From Mycobacterium sp. (GTDB lineage: Bacteria; Actinomycetota; Actinomycetes; RYN-182): a stretch of 43,303 nt of DNA. The stretch covers positions 1 to 43,303 of the forward strand of contig JAOPWU010000207.1 of the NCBI GenBank assembly GCA_025965515.1, given 5' to 3'. Below are positions 11,789-20,400 of the stretch, piece after piece. A model generated the notes under the pieces. It was not told the DNA's origin and made no database searches. It worked only from the letters and a program-made list of their open reading frames with translations. How positions within the stretch are numbered: the first letter of the stretch is position 1; each line of letters begins with the position of its first letter. A program made the translations under genes and the position numbers.

Positions 11789-12034
11789 ATGGCAGAGCGA
11801 TCCGGCATCGACCCGCACGAGTTGAACGACCCCGACCTGCACCGGGAACTCGCGTACCTGCACGAGACGCGGCACGAGACGCTGCTGCACGGCAGCGAGG
11901 ACGCGCTCGAGGTGCACACCCGCCGGATGCTGGCGCTGGAGCAGGAGTTCCTGCGCCGGTTCCCCCAGGAGAGCGCCCCGGACCCGCGGCGGACCCGTGC
12001 GGGCAGCCGCGAGGAGACCGGGCAGGCGATCTGA
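11789..12034 (+). CDS. DUF6158-family small protein
   Basis: An 81-residue acidic, helical protein starting at ATG 11789. The central LAYLHETRHETLLHGSEDAL followed by HTRRMLALEQEFLRRFP is highly characteristic of DUF6158, a small family found across actinobacteria. Its role is unknown. The Leu/Glu/Arg-rich pattern predicts a helical hairpin or a dimerising coil. It lies 51 bp after the DUF6308 gene and could share its transcript. No signal peptide or membrane segment is seen. Confidence 0.82.
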   Translation: MAERSGIDPHELNDPDLHRELAYLHETRHETLLHGSEDALEVHTRRMLALEQEFLRRFPQESAPDPRRTRAGSREETGQAI

Positions 12035-12104
12035 CGTCGGCCGCTGCGTTTCCCCCCGCGGAGCGCGTGAGGGTGGACCATCGGTGGTGACCGAGGAGGG
12101 GACC

Positions 12105-12527
12105 ATGGCGCTGAGCCCCTGGTCGACCATCCACACCGAGCGCGCCGCGCTCGTCGGGGATCCCGCCGACCCGCCGCCCGACCAGTTCGCCCAGCCCTCG
12201 CTCTGCACGGGCTGGACCGTGCCGCAGGTCCCCGGGCACCTGGCCGCCGCCACCGAGGACGCGGAGCCCGCCTCCCTCGTCGGGATGGCGGGTCCCCCTG
12301 GCACGGGCCGGTCCGGCCACGGGTCGGGGCGCGTGCCCCCACCGGGGTGGAGCCCCGAGGTGCAGCCGGACGTCGCCGAGCCGGAACCGGCCTTGCTGCT
12401 CGTGGCGACGACGGGGCGGCGCGCGGCCGAGCAGCAGCTGGACGCCTCCTGGCCCCCGCCCGTGGGTGACCTGCGCCCCGGGCGCGGCGGTGGCCCTGCG
12501 TTGACATCCTCACCGACTGCTCCGTAG
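12105..12527 (+). pseudogene. degraded mycothiol-dependent maleylpyruvate isomerase-family gene
   Basis: The 140-residue frame starts at ATG 12105 behind GAGGAGG (12093-12099). Its first 60 residues match the DinB-like mycothiol-enzyme family: an N-terminal WSTIHTERAALV, then SLCTGWTVPQVPGHL and a SLVGMAG segment. Intact relatives, as I recall them, are about 200-215 residues and carry a metal-binding VHGEDIRRPLG block followed by a C-terminal LLLAMTGRRAAL. Here the frame passes directly from a Gly/Pro-rich junction to LLLVATTGRRAA, so about 70 central residues, including the histidine block, are missing. The end is aberrant. An internal deletion is inferred and the product is unlikely to be active. 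A short functional derivative cannot be excluded. Confidence 0.62.
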
Positions 12528-12530
12528 CGT
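12501..12530 (+). promoter_or_regulatory. predicted housekeeping-type promoter
   Basis: TTGACA (12501-12506), an 18-nt spacer and TAGCGT (12525-12530) form one of the best -35/-10 pairs in the window. It lies within the 3' end of the degraded gene and points at the region 12537-12858. No transcript evidence is available. Confidence 0.45.
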
Positions 12531-12536
12531 CGGCCG

Positions 12537-12569
12537 GGCTGGGGACCAGCCAGCCGGAACCGCAGTTCC
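12537..12569 (+). other. two consecutive hairpins just after the predicted promoter
   Basis: GGCTGG-gga-CCAGCC (12537-12551) and GGAAC-cgca-GTTCC (12556-12569) are perfect small stems near the expected transcription start. They may be a structured 5' leader of the small ORF at 12643, or part of a short RNA. The remaining bases to 12642 show nothing else recognisable. Confidence 0.35.
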
Positions 12570-12642
12570 CGCCGCCGCCGGAGCTCGGAGAGCGAACGAC
12601 GCTTGCTGCCGGACACGCCTGACCACGTTGCCTGGGGGCCCC

Positions 12643-12858
12643 ATGTCCGCATTCCACAAGCCGTCAGCCCCGTCCCACGGTCTCCTCGGCCGGCTGCGGA
12701 CCGCGGTGTCGCCGACAGCGGGGGCCCGACGCAACGCGGCCGAGGGCGTCGCCGCCCTGCAACGCTCCGCGGCTGACCGCCGCGCCGGTCAGCGCACACT
12801 GCCGACCCCGAGTGGCGAGCGCCGGGCCGGGCCGCCGACCCAGCGGCGCGGCGACTGA
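12643..12858 (+). CDS. small basic hypothetical protein
   Basis: A 71-residue frame from ATG 12643, rich in Arg, Ala and Pro, with a short amphipathic segment LLGRLRTAVSP near the N-terminus and a disordered tail. GC3 is high enough for coding, but the ribosome binding site (GGGGG close to the ATG) is poor. A TTG codon 15 nt upstream is an alternative start. It lies behind a good predicted promoter. No family is recognised and it may be spurious. Confidence 0.42.
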   Translation: MSAFHKPSAPSHGLLGRLRTAVSPTAGARRNAAEGVAALQRSAADRRAGQRTLPTPSGERRAGPPTQRRGD

Positions 12859-12955
12859 ACCGCCCGCCGCCGTCGGTCGAACCCGTCGGACAGGTCCGTT
12901 CGGCGTACCGTCGGTGCGCCGGGGCCGGGGGGCACGGGGTGAGGAGCGGACCGTC

Positions 12956-13681
12956 ATGCCCGACGACGGGGAGCTGGCCGAGAGCCTGGCGGGTGTGGCG
13001 CAGCTGCCCGCCCAGGAGCTCGGGCTCGAGGACGCGCTCGTGCGCGTCGCGCAGTTCGCCGTGCGGGCCATCCCGGCCGCCGAGGCCGCCGGGCTGACCC
13101 TCCTGCGTTCCGGGCGGTCGTCCACCGTGGTCGCGACCGCCGGGTTCGTCGGCGAGGTCGACGAGCTCCAGTACGCCCTGGGCGAGGGTCCGTGCGTCAG
13201 CGCCATGGCCGAGCGGCGCACGTTCGTCTCGGGCAACCTCGGCGGCGAGGCGAGGTGGCCGCGGTTCGGCCCGCGGGTGGGGCGGCTGGGGGTGCACAGC
13301 GCGCTGTCGCTGCCCCTGCTCCTGCCGGACCGCGTCGTGGGCGCGATGAACGTCTATGCCCATCAGCGGGACGCGTTCGCCGAACCGGCCCTCCGGGTGG
13401 GGGAGGCGTTCGCCTCCCACGCCGCTGCCAGCGTGGCGGTCGTCGACCGGCTCGCGGAGGCGGAGCGGGTGATCGGCCAGCTGCGGCAGGCGCTGACGAG
13501 CCGCGCGGAGATCGACCAGGCCATCGGCGTGGTGATGGGCCGGACCGGCCTGGGCGCGCCCGACGCGTTCGACCGGTTGAAGGCGCTCAGCCAGGCCCGC
13601 TCGATGAAGGTCGCCGCGGTGGCGCGCGAGCTGCTCACCGAGGCCGTGCAGCGCACCGGCCCCGCCGCGGCGGGTGGCTGA
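12956..13681 (+). CDS. GAF-ANTAR domain transcription antitermination regulator
   Basis: A 241-residue cytosolic regulator. Residues about 20-150 form a GAF sensor domain (YALGEGPCVSAM, LGVHSALSLPLLL and GAMNVYA are typical). Residues about 165-225 form an ANTAR RNA-binding domain (LTSRAEIDQAIGVVMGR, with a helical LKALSQARSMKVAAVARELL end). ANTAR proteins bind paired hexaloop hairpins in mRNA leaders to prevent termination. GAF-ANTAR fusions are abundant in actinobacteria, with mostly unknown ligands. ATG 12956 follows GAGGAG (12941-12946) by 9 nt. No partner kinase or obvious target leader lies next to it. It is convergent with the SPFH gene, with 2 bp between stops. Confidence 0.92.
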   Translation: MPDDGELAESLAGVAQLPAQELGLEDALVRVAQFAVRAIPAAEAAGLTLLRSGRSSTVVATAGFVGEVDELQYALGEGPCVSAMAERRTFVSGNLGGEARWPRFGPRVGRLGVHSALSLPLLLPDRVVGAMNVYAHQRDAFAEPALRVGEAFASHAAASVAVVDRLAEAERVIGQLRQALTSRAEIDQAIGVVMGRTGLGAPDAFDRLKALSQARSMKVAAVARELLTEAVQRTGPAAAGG

Positions 13682-13683
13682 CC

Positions 13684-14550
13684 TCAGCGGGTGTCCGTGC
13701 GCTCCGGCACCCCGTTGACGCCCGCCACCTGTGGGCGGCTCGCCGGGCCGTCCGGCGCGCCGGCCGCCGCCGCCCGCCCCTCCCGGGCGAGGAAGGCGCC
13801 CAGCTCGCCGATCGTGCTCATGAGCGGGGCGGGGAAGACGACGGTGGTGTTCTTGTCGACCCCCAGCTCGACCAGGCTCTGCAGGTTGCGCAGCTGGAGC
13901 GCCAGTGGGTGCCCCATCATCGTGTCCGATGCGTCCCCCAGCGCGGCGGCCGCCAGCGCCTCACCCTCTGCGGCGATGATTTTGGCTCGCTTCTCCCGCT
14001 CCGCCTCCGCCTGGCGCGCCATCGCGCGCTTCATGGCGTCGGGCAGCTGGATGTCCTTCAGCTCGACCAGGGTGACCTCGACGCCCCAGTCGACCGTGGT
14101 CACGTCGAGGATCTCGCGGATGTCCGCGTTGATCCGGTCGGTCTCCGACAGCGTCTCGTCGAGCGTGTGCTGCCCGACGACCTTCCGCAGCGTCGTCTGG
14201 GCGATCTGGTTGATCGCCGCGGCGACGTTCTCGATGGCGATGACCGACTTCGGGGCGTCGACCACGCGGTAGTAGGCCACGGCCGACACGTCCACGCTCA
14301 CGTTGTCCCGCGTGATGATCCCCTGCGACTGGATCGGCATCGTGACGATGCGCAGCGACACCCGCCGCAGCACGTCCACCACCGGGATGATCAGCCGCAG
14401 GCCGGGACCGCGGGAACCGACCAGCCGGCCGAGGCGGAAGAGCACGCCCTCCTGGTACTGCTGAACGATCCGCACGGCGAGCGACAGGGCCAGTAGCGCG
14501 AGCACTGCGAGGACGATCACGACGGTGACGACGATGCCCACGGCGGTCAT
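13684..14550 (-). CDS. SPFH/band-7 (stomatin/prohibitin-like) membrane protein
   Basis: A 288-residue protein with an N-terminal transmembrane helix (residues 4-27) followed by a band-7 domain: QYQEGVLFRLGR, GPGLRLIIPVVD and TRDNVSVDVSAVAYYRV are standard stomatin features. A charged helical segment, ARQAEAEREKRAKIIAAEGE, supports oligomerisation. The tail is Ala/Gly-rich. Such proteins form membrane microdomain scaffolds and often pair with NfeD-type proteins, but no nfeD gene is visible nearby. ATG 14550 has GAGGAG upstream. The C-terminus is convergent with the GAF-ANTAR gene. Of the 130 bp to the next gene I can say only that there is no clear promoter. Confidence 0.93.
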   Translation of the reverse strand: MTAVGIVVTVVIVLAVLALLALSLAVRIVQQYQEGVLFRLGRLVGSRGPGLRLIIPVVDVLRRVSLRIVTMPIQSQGIITRDNVSVDVSAVAYYRVVDAPKSVIAIENVAAAINQIAQTTLRKVVGQHTLDETLSETDRINADIREILDVTTVDWGVEVTLVELKDIQLPDAMKRAMARQAEAEREKRAKIIAAEGEALAAAALGDASDTMMGHPLALQLRNLQSLVELGVDKNTTVVFPAPLMSTIGELGAFLAREGRAAAAGAPDGPASRPQVAGVNGVPERTDTR

Positions 14551-14680
14551 GGAGCGGCTCCTCGGTCGGTCCCCTCGACGCTACGCCGGGCGGCCACCGG
14601 GAGCGAGGGTGCGGCGGGCGGCCGCCGGCGTCACCCGCCCGAGCTTCACTTCGGTCCCGTAGAAATCCGACAGTTGGTAC

Positions 14681-16540
14681 ATGTCGGTGCGAGCTCGGTC
14701 AGCTCCCGGCCACGGATCCGGCGGGGTGCCCGGGAGGGTCCGGCGCCGGGGCGCCCGCCCGACGATCGCGACGCCCCGGCTGGTTGCCGTCACCAACGGC
14801 GTGAGCTTCGTGTTGGCCGGCGTCCTCGTCGCGGCGGCGACCTACGTGACCCCGGCCGGCTTCGAGCGTGTCGGCCTGCTGCGGCTCCTGGCGGTGGGAG
14901 CCCTCGGGTCCGGCGCGGCCGTCGTCCTGCTGCGGAACCGGCTGCCGGCCGTCGCTCCACACGTGCTGGTGCTGGTCGGGACCGCCCTGGTGACGCTGGC
15001 GGTGTACCTGGGCGGCAGCTCCCCAGCCGCCGTGTCGCTGGCCGCCCTCTACGTGCTGCTGGGCGTCGACTGCGCGTTCTTCGCCTGGCGCACGGCGCTC
15101 GCCCACCTCGCGGTGACGGTGGCCGCCTGCGCCGCAGCCCTCTGGAGGGGCTCGCCCGTCGGTACGGGCGCGTTCCTGCTCGTCGGCGGCGTGACCGTGG
15201 TCATGGCGGGCCTCGTCGCGGCTCTCGTGCGGGTCGCGGAGGCTGCGGAGTCGGACGCGCTGACCGGGCTGCCGAACCGCCGCGGGCTCGACCGGTTCCT
15301 CGACGGCGCGGTCGCCGCCGCGCAGCGCGCCGGGGTGCCGCTCAGCCTCGCGGTCGTCGACCTCGACCACTTCAAGGCGGTCAACGACGGCAGCGGACAC
15401 GACGCCGGCGACCGCCTGCTCGCCGACGCCGCCCGTGCCTGGAAGGCCGTCCTGGGGCCGGGGTCGCTGCTCGCGCGCCTGGGCGGCGACGAGTTCGTGG
15501 TGGCGCTGCCCGGGTGGCCGATCGACGACGCGGTGGCCCTGGTCGAGCGGTTGCGGGCCGCGACGCCCGAGGGGCGTACGTGCTCCGCCGGAGTGGCCGA
15601 GTGGGCACCGGGGGAGTCCGCCTCCCTGCTGCTGAGCAGCGCGGACGGCGCGCTCTACCAGGCGAAGCGGGCCGGGCGGGACTGCGTCCGCCACCACGGC
15701 GGGGCCGGCGCCGCCGCGGCGCAGGTCCGCCGGGCGCTGGACCGCGAGGAGCTGGTCGTCCACTACCAGCCGGTGGTGGAGCTGCCGACCGGCGTCGTCG
15801 TCGGCACGGAGGCGCTGGTGCGCTGGCAGCACCCGCAGCGCGGCTTGTTGCCGCCCGCCGCGCTCCTGCCGCTGGTCGAGGAGGCCGGCCGCCTCGCGGA
15901 CCTCGGGCACTACGTCCTCGAGCGCGCCTGCCGCCAGACGGCCCGCTGGCGGCAGACGGGCGGCCCTGCGGAGGTCGCCGTCAACGTGGCCGTCCAGGAG
16001 CTGCTGGACCCGGCCTTCGTGCCGCGGCTGCGGGAGGTCCTCCGGGACAGCGGGCTGCCGGCGGAGGCGCTGGTGCTGGAGGTGACCGAGTCGTCGTTCG
16101 CCGAGGACGCGACGCAGGTGCTGCGGTCCCTGGAGCAGGCGCGGGAGCTGGGCGTCCGCGTGGCGGTCGACGACTTCGGGACCGGCTACTCGAGCTTGAG
16201 CCGGCTGCGGCGCATCCCGGCCGACATCCTCAAGGTGGACCGTTCGTTCGTGCAGGACCTCGCGGTCGACCCGGGCGCCCTGCCGATCGTCCGGGTGATC
16301 CTGGCGCTGGCCGCGGCGCTGGGCCTGCGCGTCATCGCGGAGGGGGTCGAGGAGCCGCACCAGGCCCGCCTGCTGGCGGACCTGGGGTGCGAGTACGCGC
16401 AGGGCTTCCTGTACGGCCGGCCGGTACCTCCCGAGCAGGTGCCGGGAGGAGTGGCCCCGGGGGTTCCCGCGCCCCGGGCGTCCGCCGACGCCCCCGCCGG
16501 CGGGGGTGACCGGACGCGTGCTGGCGGCCCCGCCGGGTAG
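14681..16540 (+). CDS. membrane GGDEF-EAL cyclic-di-GMP enzyme
   Basis: A 619-residue integral membrane protein. The N-terminal ~190 residues hold about six hydrophobic helices in a MASE-like sensor. The GGDEF domain follows (LTGLPNRRGL, DLDHFKAVND, intact GGDEF at 268-272), then an EAL domain with EAL at 377-379, VNVA, LEVTESS, DDFGTGYSSL, LKVDRSFV, AEGVEE and AQGFLYGRP, so all catalytic phosphodiesterase residues seem present. No RxxD inhibitory site precedes GGDEF. Net activity (synthesis, hydrolysis or GTP-regulated hydrolysis) cannot be told from sequence. ATG 14681 is the first start in frame, although a start a few residues later is possible. The SDR gene begins 9 bp after its stop. 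Confidence 0.94.
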   Translation: MSVRARSAPGHGSGGVPGRVRRRGARPTIATPRLVAVTNGVSFVLAGVLVAAATYVTPAGFERVGLLRLLAVGALGSGAAVVLLRNRLPAVAPHVLVLVGTALVTLAVYLGGSSPAAVSLAALYVLLGVDCAFFAWRTALAHLAVTVAACAAALWRGSPVGTGAFLLVGGVTVVMAGLVAALVRVAEAAESDALTGLPNRRGLDRFLDGAVAAAQRAGVPLSLAVVDLDHFKAVNDGSGHDAGDRLLADAARAWKAVLGPGSLLARLGGDEFVVALPGWPIDDAVALVERLRAATPEGRTCSAGVAEWAPGESASLLLSSADGALYQAKRAGRDCVRHHGGAGAAAAQVRRALDREELVVHYQPVVELPTGVVVGTEALVRWQHPQRGLLPPAALLPLVEEAGRLADLGHYVLERACRQTARWRQTGGPAEVAVNVAVQELLDPAFVPRLREVLRDSGLPAEALVLEVTESSFAEDATQVLRSLEQARELGVRVAVDDFGTGYSSLSRLRRIPADILKVDRSFVQDLAVDPGALPIVRVILALAAALGLRVIAEGVEEPHQARLLADLGCEYAQGFLYGRPVPPEQVPGGVAPGVPAPRASADAPAGGGDRTRAGGPAG

Positions 16541-16549
16541 GGGCCGGGC

Positions 16550-17332
16550 ATGCCACGCGTCGACGGAGTCCGGGTCCTGATCACAGGCGGTACCAGCGGT
16601 CTCGGCCGGGCGATGGCCCGGGCGCTGCTGGATGCCGGCGCCACGGTGGCGATCACGGGCCGCAACCCCGACCGGACGGCCCAGGCGGCGGCTGAGCTCG
16701 GCGCCGTGGGCATCCCCTGTGACGTGACCGACGAGGCGGCGGTCGAGCGCGGCGTCGCCGAGGCCTACGACCGGCTGGGCACGGTCGACGTGCTGGTCAA
16801 CAACGCCGGCCTCGGCATGCGCACCGTGAACCCGCGGTTCATGTCCGAGCCGCAGCCGTTCTTCGCCGTATCGCCCCAGGGTTTCCGGGCCGTCGTCGAC
16901 ACCAACCTCACGGGGTATTTCCTCGTCGCGCGGGAGGTCGTGCCGCGGATGCTGGCGGCGGGCTCCGGCCGGGTCGTCTCCATCTCCATGAACCACACGA
17001 CGATGAACCGGCGGGGTTTCGTCCCCTACGGGCCGTCCCGCGCCGGCGCCGAGGCCCTCTCGCGGATCATGGCCGCCGACCTGGCGGAGACGCCGGTCCG
17101 CGTCAACCTGCTGCTGCCGGGCGGCGCCACCCTCACCGGCATGCTCCCGGAGGAACAGACCACGCCGGAGCTCCGCGCCGGCCTGCTCGACCCCGCTGTC
17201 ATGGGGCCGCCGATCGTCTGGCTCGCGTCGGCCGAGGCCGCCGACGTGCACGACGAGCGGCTGGTCGCCGTGGCGTTCGACGAATGGCTCGCGACCCGCC
17301 GGAGGAGCGGGGCGGAGGGGCTGGCCAGTTAG
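16550..17332 (+). CDS. short-chain dehydrogenase/reductase with YxxxR in place of YxxxK
   Basis: A 260-residue Rossmann-fold SDR. The cofactor motif TGGTSGLG (residues 12-19) and NNAG are intact. An Arg after the second strand (GRNPDR) suggests NADP(H). The catalytic Tyr160 lies in YGPSRAG, so the usual YxxxK lysine is Arg164, and the loop before it (SMNHTTMNRRG) lacks the ordinary Ser spacing. An altered or reduced dehydrogenase activity is therefore possible. The gene begins 9 bp after the GGDEF-EAL stop and ends 77 bp before icmF, so it could be cotranscribed with either. Acyl-chain metabolism is a guess from icmF. The substrate is unknown. Confidence 0.88.
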   Translation: MPRVDGVRVLITGGTSGLGRAMARALLDAGATVAITGRNPDRTAQAAAELGAVGIPCDVTDEAAVERGVAEAYDRLGTVDVLVNNAGLGMRTVNPRFMSEPQPFFAVSPQGFRAVVDTNLTGYFLVAREVVPRMLAAGSGRVVSISMNHTTMNRRGFVPYGPSRAGAEALSRIMAADLAETPVRVNLLLPGGATLTGMLPEEQTTPELRAGLLDPAVMGPPIVWLASAEAADVHDERLVAVAFDEWLATRRRSGAEGLAS

Positions 17333-17347
17333 TAGGACGTCCGAGTA
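17330..17347. promoter_or_regulatory. imperfect inverted repeat upstream of icmF, possible operator
   Basis: TAGTAGGAC/GTCCGAGTA (7 of 9 positions symmetric, core GGACGTCC) lies at the end of the SDR gene, 62 bp before icmF, in the least GC-rich patch of that gap. The MarR regulator downstream of icmF is a plausible binder. No experimental basis. Confidence 0.35.
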
Positions 17348-17409
17348 GTTTGGCTCCACGGGGGCCACCGGCCCGCGCGCACCACCTGGAGTCGGCAACG
17401 GAGCCGCGC

Positions 17410-20400
17410 ATGGTCACCACGTCCCCGGCGCCCGCCCCCGCGCTGCACCGCCCCACCCACCCGGTCCGGTTCGTCACCGCCGCCAGCCTGTTCGACGGGC
17501 ACGACGCGGCCATCAACATCATGCGGCGGATCCTGCAGAGCCAGGGCACCGAGGTCGTCCACCTGGGCCACGACCGCAGCGTCGAAACGGTGGTCACCGC
17601 CGCGCTGCAGGAGGACGTCCAGGGCGTCGCCGTGAGCTCCTACCAGGGCGGCCACGTCGAGTACTTCAGCTACCTGGTCGACCGGCTGCGCGAGGTCGGT
17701 GCCGGGCACGTGCAGGTCTTCGGTGGCGGTGGCGGCGTCATCGTGCCCGACGAGATCGCGCTGCTGAAGTCGCGCGGGGTCACGATCTTCGCGCCGGAGG
17801 ACGGCCAGCGCCTCGGCCTCGCCGGGATGATCAACGAGCTGGTGCGGGCCTGCGACGTGGACCTCGCCGCCTCCCCGCCGGACTGGGGAGCCGTCGTGGA
17901 CGGCAGTCCGGCGGGGCTCGCCCGCGCCATCACCGTGCTGGAGGCGGGCCGGAACGCCGACCTCGCCGCGCAGGTCCGGTCGGCCGCGACGCGGCACCCC
18001 GCCCCCGTGCTCGGCATCACCGGCACCGGGGGCTCGGGCAAGTCCTCGCTCACGGACGAGCTGCTGCGGCGGCTGCGCGTCGATCAGGAGGACAAGCTCC
18101 GCGTCGCGGTGCTCGCCGTGGACCCGACGCGGCGCAAGGGCGGGGGAGCGCTGCTCGGGGACCGCATCCGCGTCAACGCCCTCGACGGGGCGGCGCCGTC
18201 GCGGCTGTTCTTCCGCTCGCTCGCCACCCGCGGGGCGGCGGCGGAGCCGGAGCACCTGGCCGACGTCATCGCCGCGTGCCGCGCGGCCGGGTACGACCTC
18301 GTCGTGGTCGAGACGCCGGGCATCGGGCAGGGCGACGCGTCGATCGTCCCGTACTGCGACGTCTCGCTCTACGTGATGACCCCCGAGTACGGCGCGGCCT
18401 CGCAGCTCGAGAAGATCGACATGCTCGACTACGCCGACGTCGTCGCGATCAACAAGTACGAGCGCCGCGGCGCCGAGGACGCCCGCCGCGACGTCGCGCG
18501 GCAGCTGGTGCGCAACCGCGAGGCATTCGGCAGCTCCTGGGAGGACATGCCGGTCTTCGGGACCAGTGCGGCCCGGTTCAACGACGACGGCGTCACCGCG
18601 CTGTACCAGCACCTGCGGGGCCTGCTGGTCGAGCGGGGCCTCCCGCTCAGCGGCGGCACGCTGCCGCGGGTGGACGTGCGGGCGTCCTCCGGGCTCACGA
18701 GCGTCCTGCCGCCGGGCCGGGAGCGGTACCTCGCCGAGATTGCCGACACCGTCCGCGGCTACCACGCCCACACCGCCCGGCAGGGGGAGCAGGCGCGGCA
18801 GCGGCAGCACCTGCGCGCTGCCCGGGACCTGCTGGGGGACACGGCGGGCGAGCCGCTCGAGGCTGCGCTGGCCCGCGCCGAGGCGGAGCTCGACCCGGCG
18901 GCGGCCGCGCTGCTGCTGGCCTGGCCGGACCGCGCCGCGGCGTACGCCGGCGACGAGCTCGTCTACCGCGTCCGCGACCGGGACGTGCACGCCCCGCTGC
19001 GCCGGACCACACTGTCCGGGACCTCGGTGCCGCGGGTGGCGGTGCCCCGGCTGTCCGACGCGGGCGACCTGCTCCGCTTCCTGCGTGCCGAGAACCTCCC
19101 CGGCTTCTTCCCCTTCACCGCGGGCGTGTTTCCGGTCAAGCGGGAGGGGGAGGCGCCCGCCCGCATGTTCGCGGGCGAGGGGGACGCGTTCCGCACGAAC
19201 CGCAGGTTCAAGCTCCTGGCCGCCGACGCCGAGGCCACGCGGCTGTCCACCGCGTTCGACTCGGTGACCCTCTACGGCCGCGACCCCTCGGAACGTCCGG
19301 ACGTCTACGGCAAGGTCGGCACCTCCGGCGTCTCCATCGCGACCCTCGACGACATGCGGGAGCTCTACGCGGGCTTCGACCTGTGCGACCCGGCGACCTC
19401 GGTGTCCATGACCATCAACGGCCCGGCGCCGGCGGTTCTCGCGATGTTCCTGTGCACGGCGATCGACCAGCAGCTGGAGCGGTTCCGGACCGCGGAGGGG
19501 CGGGAGCCGTCCGGGGCGGAGACCGAGCAGGTCCGGTCGCGGGTGCTGGCCACGGTCCGCGGCACCGTCCAGGCCGACATCCTCAAGGAGGACCAGGGCC
19601 AGAACACCTGCCTGTTCTCCACGGAGTTCGGCCTGCGCGCGATGGCCGACATCCAGGAGTGGTTCATCGCCCACGGGGTGCGCAACTTCTATTCGGTCTC
19701 GATCTCCGGCTACCACATCGCGGAGGCGGGCGCGAACCCCATCAGCCAGCTGGCGTTCACGCTCGCGAACGGCTTCACCTACGTCGAGGCGTACCTCGCG
19801 CGGGGCATGGCGATCGACGACTTCGCCCCGAACCTGTCCTTCTTCTTCTCGAACGGGATGGACGCCGAGTACTCGGTGCTCGGCCGCGTCGCGCGGCGGA
19901 TCTGGGCCGTCGCGCTGCGGGACCGGTACGGCGCGGGGGAGCGGTCGCAGAAGCTCAAGTACCACGTGCAGACCTCGGGGCGGTCGCTGCACGCGCAGGA
20001 GCGGGACTTCAACGACATCCGCACGACCCTCCAGGCGCTCTGCGCGGTGTACGACAACGCCAACAGCCTGCACACCAACGCCTACGACGAGGCCGTCACG
20101 ACCCCGACCACCGAGTCCGTCCGGCGCGCCCTGGCGATCCAGCTGATCATCGACAAGGAGTGGGGCCTCGCGGGCAACGAGAACCCGCTGCAGGGGTCGT
20201 ACGCCATCGAGGAGCTCACCGACCTCGTGGAGGAGGCGGTGCTGGCGGAGTTCCACCGGATCGCCGAGCGCGGCGGCGTGCTGGGGGCCATGGAGACCGG
20301 CTACCAGCGCGGGCGGATCCAGGACGAGTCGATGCTCTACGAGCACCGCAAGCACGACGGGAGCCTGCCGGTCGTCGGGGTCAACACCTTCCTGGCGCCC

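Noticed and set aside
14581-14796. 71-codon minus-strand frame between the SPFH and GGDEF-EAL genes, with an inner 33-codon version from a later ATG
   Set aside because: It overlaps the N-terminus of the GGDEF-EAL gene, has no ribosome binding site and no family resemblance.
17333-17409. Cobalamin riboswitch in front of the B12-dependent icmF
   Set aside because: The 77-bp gap is too short for the riboswitch and shows no B12-box-like sequence.
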